Shown: positions 59,083 through 64,000 of the stretch, piece after piece
Numbering within the stretch: position 1 is the first letter of the stretch
Layout of the letters: the number at the start of each line of letters is the position of its first letter
Source of the DNA: Xanthomonas fragariae
GTDB lineage: Bacteria > Pseudomonadota > Gammaproteobacteria > Xanthomonadales > Xanthomonadaceae
Direction of reading: 5' to 3'
Assembly (NCBI RefSeq): GCF_017603965.1
Contig: NZ_CP071955.1
Coordinates: 3,567,501-3,631,500 of the forward strand
DNA: 64,000 nucleotides
Position numbers and translations under genes: made by a program
Notes under the pieces: generated by a model
Told to the model about the DNA's origin: nothing
The model's database searches: none
Seen by the model: only the letters and a program-made list of their open reading frames with translations

Positions 59083-60623
59083 ATCATCTGCCGATCCTGC
59101 CGATCCTGATCCCGGTGCTGGGCGCGGCGGCGGCGCTGTTTGTCGAGCATCGCCGCTATGGGCCACGCGTACAGCGCACGGTGGCATGGGTGAGCATGGC
59201 CTTGCTGGCAGCGGCAGTCACCGCCTTGTTCGCGCGCGCCGCCGAAGGCCAGGTGCTGGTGTATCTGCTCGGCGATTGGCCGGCGCGTATCGGCATCGTG
59301 CTGATGGGCGACCGCTTGTCGGCGTGGATGTTGTTGACCACCTTGATCCTGGGCGCGGCCTGCCTGCTGCACGCCTGCGCTGGTTGGGACCGGCGCGCGC
59401 CGCATTTCCATGCTTTGTTTCAGTTCCAGTTGATGGGCTTGAACGGCGCGTTTCTGACCGGCGACATTTTCAACCTGTTCGTGTTCTTCGAAGTGATGTT
59501 GATCGCTTCCTACGGCCTGCTGCTGAGCGGCGGACGCGGCCTGCAGATGCGTGTAGGCCTGCATTACGTGGTATTCAACGTGTGTGCGTCGACGTTGTTT
59601 TTGATCGCGCTGGGCTTGTTGTTCGGTGTGTTCGGCACGCTCAACATGGCCGAGTTATCGCACCGCATCGCCGATCTTCCGGCGCAGGATGTGCCGTTGG
59701 CCAAGGCCACGCTTGGCTTGTTGCTGTTGGTGTTCTGCAGCAAGGCCGCATTGTTGCCACTGTATTTGTGGCTACCGGAAACCTATTCGCGTGCACCGGC
59801 AGCGGTGGCCGCGTTGTTCGCGATCATGACCAAGGTTGGGCTATACGCCACGCTGCGGGTGTCCTCGCTATGGTTCGGCGTTAGTGCCGGCGCACTGCAT
59901 GGCTTCGGTCGGCGTGCACTGCTGTGGCTGGGCATTGCAACCCTGCTGATGGCCGCGTTCGGCGTGATGGCCGCATCGCGACTGCGGGTGATGGTGTCGT
60001 ACCTGGTGGTGTTTTCGGCAGCGACGTTGTTCATCGCGTTCTCGTTGGATGATGTCGGCGCAGTGGGTGCAGGCCTGTACTACCTGCCGCACAGCAGCTT
60101 CGTAGCGGCCGCGTTGTTCATGGTGTCGGACCTGATTCGGCGCCGCCGCGGCAGTGCCAGCGATCGCAAGGAGGTGGTCGCGCCGCTGCCGCGACGTGGA
60201 AAGCCCGGCACCATGTTCATGATCGCCGCGATCGCTGTGGCGGGCCTGCCGCCACTGTCCGGATTTCTTGCCAAGGCAGCCTTGTTGCAGCACGTGCCCG
60301 CCAGTCTGGTCGGGCCGGTGTGGGCCGCGATCCTCGGCAGCAGTCTGTTGGTGGTGATCGGCCTGACCCGTGCGGGTGTGCGTCTGTTCTGGCGCGTGCC
60401 AGCAGCCCTGGAAGGCGTGCACGAGTTGCAGCCGCAACGGCGCGGTCGCATGCGACCGGTGGAAACTGCCGCCGCCGTGGTGTTGCTCACCGGGCTGGTG
60501 GCGATGACCGTGGCGGCAGAGCCGTTGATGCGCTACACCAATGCCGCCGGTGCACAGTTGCGCGATCCGGGCGCGTATGTGGAGCAGGTCCGCGCCACCA
60601 CGCCGCAGCGGAGGCAGCCATGA
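59079..60623 (+). CDS. mnhD: Na+/H+ antiporter subunit D
   Basis: 514 residues, NuoM/NuoN-like proton-channel subunit with about 14 helices. FNLFVFFEVMLIASYGLLLS carries the conserved membrane glutamate; VFCSKAALLPLYLWLPETYS and APAAVAALFAIMTKVGLYAT hold the key lysines and the broken helix. GLPPLSGFLAKAALL near residue 390 is also typical. Overlaps its neighbours by four bases on each side. Confidence 0.95.
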   Translation: MNHLPILPILIPVLGAAAALFVEHRRYGPRVQRTVAWVSMALLAAAVTALFARAAEGQVLVYLLGDWPARIGIVLMGDRLSAWMLLTTLILGAACLLHACAGWDRRAPHFHALFQFQLMGLNGAFLTGDIFNLFVFFEVMLIASYGLLLSGGRGLQMRVGLHYVVFNVCASTLFLIALGLLFGVFGTLNMAELSHRIADLPAQDVPLAKATLGLLLLVFCSKAALLPLYLWLPETYSRAPAAVAALFAIMTKVGLYATLRVSSLWFGVSAGALHGFGRRALLWLGIATLLMAAFGVMAASRLRVMVSYLVVFSAATLFIAFSLDDVGAVGAGLYYLPHSSFVAAALFMVSDLIRRRRGSASDRKEVVAPLPRRGKPGTMFMIAAIAVAGLPPLSGFLAKAALLQHVPASLVGPVWAAILGSSLLVVIGLTRAGVRLFWRVPAALEGVHELQPQRRGRMRPVETAAAVVLLTGLVAMTVAAEPLMRYTNAAGAQLRDPGAYVEQVRATTPQRRQP

Positions 60624-61126
60624 CCACGCAGGTGCCGTTGAAGCGCCGCATGTTTCCGTCCGCGCCGTTGAGCGTCATGGTGTTTGTCTTCTGGCTGCTG
60701 CTCAGCGACAGCTTCGGCCCGCAGCAGTGGGGGCTGGGCGCGTTGCTTGGCTGGGTGGTGCCGCTGTTCGCTGCGCGGCTGGACCGCGAATTCGCACAGA
60801 TCGGTTCGCTGCGCTCGGTACCGCGCATGCTGCTGGTGGCCGCGGGCGACATCGTGCGCTCCAACATCCAGGTCGCCGGCCAGGTGCTCGGCCCGGAGTC
60901 GCGCATCCATCCGGGCTTTATCTGGGTGCCGCTGGATATCGCCAACATCCACGGCATCGCCGCGCTCACCAGCATGATCACGCTGACCCCGGGAACAGTC
61001 TCGGCGGCGCTCTCGGACGATCGTCGCTATCTGCTGGTGCACGTGCTGCACCTGGATGATCCGGACGCGTTGATCGCCCAGATCAAGACCCGCTACGAAA
61101 AGCCCCTGATGGAGATCTTTCCATGA
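60620..61126 (+). CDS. mnhE: Na+/H+ antiporter subunit E
   Basis: 168 residues. Two N-terminal hydrophobic segments, then SVPRMLLVAAGDIVRSNIQV, GFIWVPLDIANIHGIAALTS and MITLTPGTVSAALSDDRRYL, the diagnostic MnhE block. The ATG overlaps the mnhD stop by four bases. Confidence 0.95.
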   Translation: MTTQVPLKRRMFPSAPLSVMVFVFWLLLSDSFGPQQWGLGALLGWVVPLFAARLDREFAQIGSLRSVPRMLLVAAGDIVRSNIQVAGQVLGPESRIHPGFIWVPLDIANIHGIAALTSMITLTPGTVSAALSDDRRYLLVHVLHLDDPDALIAQIKTRYEKPLMEIFP

Positions 61127-61407
61127 CCGGCCACATGTTCATCGAATCGACCATCGTCATCTGCATGCACACGGTGGGCCTGGCCATGCTGATGGCGCTG
61201 TGGCGGCTGCTGCGCGGGCCGACCGTGCCCGACCGCATCCTGGCGCTGGACACGCTGTCCATCACCGCCATCGCCGAGCTGATGCTGTGGGGCATGTATC
61301 TGGATTCACCGATCTATTTCGAGGCCGCATTGGTGATTGCGATGCTGGGCTTCGGCAGCACCGTGGTGCTGAGCAAATACGTGTTGCGCCGGAGCATTGT
61401 CGAATGA
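61123..61407 (+). CDS. mnhF: Na+/H+ antiporter subunit F
   Basis: 94 residues, three helices. GLAMLMALWRLLRGPTVPDR and ILALDTLSITAIAELMLWGM carry the conserved GPTxPDRILALD motif; AALVIAMLGFGSTVVLSKYV ends it. Overlaps mnhE and mnhG by four bases each. Confidence 0.95.
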   Translation: MTGHMFIESTIVICMHTVGLAMLMALWRLLRGPTVPDRILALDTLSITAIAELMLWGMYLDSPIYFEAALVIAMLGFGSTVVLSKYVLRRSIVE

Positions 61408-61889
61408 TCGCCTTGACCGAGTATTTGCTCAGCGCATTGTTGCTGGTAGGCACGTTCTTCATCCTGATCGGCGCGTTCGGGCTGGTGAAGTTGTCTGACT
61501 TTTTCAAACGCCTGCATGCACCGACCAAAGCCAGCACATTAGGGGTGGGCTGCGTGCTGCTGGCCTCGGTGGGCTATCACCTGTTCCTGGGCGTGGACCC
61601 GCAGCCGCGCGAATTGCTGATTACCGTATTCCTGTTCATCACTGCACCGATCAGCGCGCATTTGATGGCCAAGGCCGCGCTGTCGCTGATGATGGAAAAC
61701 CGCCCGGAAGTGCCGAATCATGGCCAGACGCACAGGGAAGCAGTACCGCAGCTGCAGGGAGATGCAGGCGAGGACGGACAGACCGAGAAGCAGCATCCGG
61801 GGCCGCAATCGGAGCAGCATCAAGCAAGCTCTGAACAACTCTTCCATGAGCCTTCGATCGAGAACCGAGGCGATCGCCGCGATGGGTAA
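61404..61889 (+). CDS. mnhG: Na+/H+ antiporter subunit G, with unusual C-terminal tail
   Basis: 161 residues. The first 110 are typical MnhG: FILIGAFGLVKLSDFFKRLH, APTKASTLGVGCVLLASVGY and TAPISAHLMAKAALSLMMEN. The last 45 residues are Gln/His/Glu-rich and hydrophilic, and part of that tail is encoded by sequence resembling an IS5-group terminus at about 61828-61845. The tail may therefore come from an old insertion or rearrangement. The antiporter core appears complete. Confidence 0.9.
   Translation: MIALTEYLLSALLLVGTFFILIGAFGLVKLSDFFKRLHAPTKASTLGVGCVLLASVGYHLFLGVDPQPRELLITVFLFITAPISAHLMAKAALSLMMENRPEVPNHGQTHREAVPQLQGDAGEDGQTEKQHPGPQSEQHQASSEQLFHEPSIENRGDRRDG
61828..61846 (+). repeat. Solo IS5-group end-like sequence in the mnhG tail
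   Basis: CAAGCTCTGAACAACTCTTC shares AAGCTCTGAACAAC with the left end of the IS at 14181 and TCTGAACAACTCT with its reversed right end. No transposase sequence adjoins it. Confidence 0.5.
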
Positions 61890-62014
61890 GCGCATGATTT
61901 TCAGCATGGACAATCGGCGCGTTCCGGAAACGGCCTGTCGTTGGGCACTGCAACGCGCCCGCCTGTTGACTCGTTGACATAGTAAAACGGCGTCACGGTG
62001 GCAGCCGCGACATC

Positions 62015-62773
62015 TCAGCCTGGCGCGTGCTGCCGGGCCACTGCATCCAGCGCATGCACCGCGGCCGGCCAGCAGGCGGCGGCGGACACTTCGCGCATGC
62101 GCGGCTCGTCGGCGGCCACACCATGCTCCTGCTCGTGTGCCCAAGTCATCGCGTACGGCGTGTAGATGCCCCAGCCACCGATCGCCAGCACTGGCTCCAC
62201 GTCCGAGCGCAGCGAATTGCCGATCATCACAAAGCGATGCGCCGGCAGGTCGAATTCGCGCAGCACGCGCGCATAAGTCCTGGGATCTTTTTCGGAAACC
62301 ACTTCTACCCGCGGAAACAGATCGGCCAGACCGGACTGCTCGATCTTCTGCTCCTGATGAAACAGGTCGCCCTTGGTGATCAGCACCACCGCGTAGTGGG
62401 CAGCGATCGCAGCGAGCGCCTCGCGCACGCCAGCAATCACCTCCACCGGGTGTTGCAGCGTGGCGCGACCGATCTCGACGATGCGTTGGATGTCGCGCGC
62501 GTCGATGCGGGCCTGCGTCAACTCGATTGCGGTTTCGATCATCGACAACGTCATGCCCTTGGCACCATAGCCGAACACCTTGAGGTTACGCCGCTCCACC
62601 GCCAGCAGATGCTGCTGCATGCGGCTGTCGCCCAGGTCCAGATAACCGGCCAGGATCGCTTCGAACGCCGCTTCGGCGCTGCGGTAATAATCCTCGCTCT
62701 TCCAGAGGGTGTCGTCGCCATCGAAGCCGACCAGCTGGATCGCCTGGCCTTCGCGCTGTGCAAAAGAGGTCAT
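62015..62773 (-). CDS. HAD-superfamily hydrolase
   Basis: 252 residues. Motif I is LVGFDGDDTLWKSEDYY, motif II VVLITKGDLFHQEQKIEQSG, and motif III/IV EKDPRTYARVLREFDLPAHR with FVMIGNSLRSDVEPVLAIGG. The order is that of phosphoglycolate-phosphatase-like (subfamily IA) enzymes. Substrate not evident. Convergent with the mnh operon. Confidence 0.87.
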   Translation of the reverse strand: MTSFAQREGQAIQLVGFDGDDTLWKSEDYYRSAEAAFEAILAGYLDLGDSRMQQHLLAVERRNLKVFGYGAKGMTLSMIETAIELTQARIDARDIQRIVEIGRATLQHPVEVIAGVREALAAIAAHYAVVLITKGDLFHQEQKIEQSGLADLFPRVEVVSEKDPRTYARVLREFDLPAHRFVMIGNSLRSDVEPVLAIGGWGIYTPYAMTWAHEQEHGVAADEPRMREVSAAACWPAAVHALDAVARQHAPG

Positions 62774-62810
62774 TGCGCAAGTCTAGCAGCGCGGTATGGC
62801 GGTGCTACGC

Positions 62811-63248
62811 TCAGTCCCCTGCGGCATCGCCCGGGCCGGGCTGATAGCTTGCGAATTCCTCGCGCGACAGATGCACGTCGCCATTGCTGTCGAAACCGGC
62901 GAAATTCTCGCGCAGGATCGGGTCGGCGCCCGCTTCGGCCACGATCAGCAATCCATCGGCGTCGGTGTCCAGGTTACGAAAGCTGTGCGGCGCCAGCGTG
63001 CCGGCCGGTGCGACAGATGCATCGGCTCCGCTCTTGGTGCTGGATGGCCCGGAAGCATCGACAGGCAGCAAGGGAGTTGTGGCCGGGGTTGTCGGATCGA
63101 TCGGCATCGGCATCGGCAACATCGCCGACGCACCACGAGTGGCAGGCACTACCGACGCCGGGTTGGCCTGCGGCAATTTCGGTGGCGCGGCAAGCGCCAG
63201 CATTGGACCCGACAACCCGACCAACAAAGCGATGCGCAGCTGCGGCAT
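62811..63248 (-). CDS. Secreted EF-hand-like protein
   Basis: 145 residues from MPQLRIALLVGLSGPMLALA, a signal peptide with likely cleavage after ALAA. A Pro/Ala/Thr-rich middle is followed by a C-terminal EF-hand pair: NLDTDADGLLIVAEAG (loop DTDADGLLIVAE) and GFDSNGDVHLSREEFASYQ (loop DSNGDVHLSREE). Both loops keep most calcium ligands. Likely a periplasmic or membrane-associated calcium-binding protein; role unknown. A second EF-hand gene lies 213 bases upstream. Confidence 0.8.
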   Translation of the reverse strand: MPQLRIALLVGLSGPMLALAAPPKLPQANPASVVPATRGASAMLPMPMPIDPTTPATTPLLPVDASGPSSTKSGADASVAPAGTLAPHSFRNLDTDADGLLIVAEAGADPILRENFAGFDSNGDVHLSREEFASYQPGPGDAAGD

Positions 63249-63460
63249 GGACGACGACCTGACGCGCAATGCATCACCGTAGCGCGGCAGATGTAAAGAA
63301 AGCGGGAGCGATCCTGGCAGATCGCTCCCGCGCGTCCATCCCGTTGCTTGGTGTAATTCACTTGCCGGTGGCCTCGCAACGGCGCCACCGAATTGCGTTG
63401 TCGTTGCCATCCGCTCGATGGCGTGCGGGAGAGTGACAGAAGACGTGCGCGAGTATGTGA

Positions 63461-63811
63461 TCAGTTGCCCTGCGAACCGGTTGCTGCACCGCCACTCTGT
63501 TGCTTGGCAACGAAAGCCTTGTACTCATCCGTGGTCAGCTTGCCGTCGGTGTTGCCGTCGGCTTGATCGAAAATCTGCACGAGCCCTGCATTGACCTGCG
63601 CCTCCTGCTTGCTGATGGTGCCGTCGCTATCGGTATCCACGCTGGCCCACGTCTGACCGCCGCCCGAACTTGCACCACTGGATTGGGCCGAAGTGGCCGA
63701 ACTACCCGACTGCGCGGCGGCATCCTGAGCGGGACTTTGGGCGATGGCCGGCAGCGCCAGAGCGGCGGACAGAGCGGCGGTGGCGGCGAGCAGCGAGGTG
63801 CGGTTCTTCAT
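63461..63811 (-). CDS. Secreted EF-hand protein
   Basis: 116 residues from MKNRTSLLAATAALSAALAL with cleavage near AIAQ; an ATG at 63826 would add five residues. After a Ser/Ala/Gln-rich stretch come two EF-hand loops, DTDSDGTISKQEAQ and DGNTDGKLTTDEY (within FDQADGNTDGKLTTDEYKAF), both with complete acidic ligand patterns. Likely periplasmic calcium sensor or buffer. Upstream sequence to the window end holds its promoter. Confidence 0.83.
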   Translation of the reverse strand: MKNRTSLLAATAALSAALALPAIAQSPAQDAAAQSGSSATSAQSSGASSGGGQTWASVDTDSDGTISKQEAQVNAGLVQIFDQADGNTDGKLTTDEYKAFVAKQQSGGAATGSQGN

Positions 63812-64000
63812 ATTGAATGGTCTCATTGGCTTGGGAATGCGCGGTATCCCCGCGCATTCCACTACCCTACCCAACGCAAATGAACATTCAACCCACCGCA
63901 ATTTCGTGCAAAACGACCTTTTAACCACACAACAAACGTTTGCGGCTAGCCGTCTGTTAGGCGTCGGTGAGCCAAATAGAAGTGCCTCATTCAATATATA

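Overview
The window is a chromosomal segment of a Xanthomonas-like gammaproteobacterium. The assignment rests on high GC content, the orders aroQ-accB-accC-prmA-DUF3426-fis-purH-purD and rpe-trpE-trpG-trpD-trpC, the Clp-type CRP homologue beside speD, the bfr-bfd-rppH cluster, an ice-nucleation gene and Xanthomonas-style GGGAATGGGG intergenic repeats. Species cannot be fixed from sequence alone. The number of broken genes (at least nine) suggests a lineage undergoing insertion-driven gene decay.

Layout. 0.4-4.4 kb: aroQ, accB, a frameshifted four-helix-bundle relic, accC, terminator, prmA. 4.4-9.6 kb: a membrane protein divergent from an XRE regulator, a DUF3426 protein whose 5' end lies against a MITE, fis, and a short ice-nucleation gene split by a stop codon. 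10-14 kb: two MITEs, then purH and purD. 14.1-17.2 kb: a two-gene, defence-like operon (SMC/AAA15-type ATPase plus DUF4276 protein) whose ATPase is interrupted by an IS5-family element and by a MITE. 17.4-25.3 kb: FUSC-family membrane protein, MFS transporter, LysR relic, MFS-acyltransferase fusion, CD225 and DUF2752 proteins, AmpE-like protein. 25.4-33.2 kb: nudC, erpA, bactofilin, DUF6776-like and DUF4126 proteins, and a signalling pair (degenerate REC-GGDEF-EAL protein plus hybrid kinase). 33.4-39.7 kb: bfr-bfd-rppH, two tRNAs, rplM-rpsI, coq7, an SMR efflux relic, speD, clp. 40-50.3 kb: tryptophan genes on the minus strand (rpe, GNAT, yegS, trpE, then trpG, flavin reductase-like, trpD, trpC, HAD), with a MITE, an 866-bp IS and a glutamine-synthetase fragment between trpE and trpG. 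50.4-55.7 kb: outer-membrane barrel, J-domain protein, purC, metalloprotease relic, Mpo1-like protein, epimerase. 55.9-61.9 kb: six-gene Mnh/Mrp Na+/H+ antiporter operon with fused A and B subunits. 62-63.8 kb: HAD hydrolase and two EF-hand proteins.

The unifying theme is a small mobile family. Nine copies of a roughly 120-142-bp MITE (one truncated) share terminal inverted repeats (GAGCGGCTAACAAAAC) and TAA/TTA target duplications with the 866-bp IS5-family element at 44838-45703, which is therefore the probable source of the transposase. MITE copies sit in the ATPase and LysR genes, supply the stop codon of the hybrid kinase, and lie just upstream of purH and trpG. Removing the IS and the MITE with one target duplication each from the ATPase gives an uninterrupted 398-codon frame, so the predicted defence operon was probably intact until recently.
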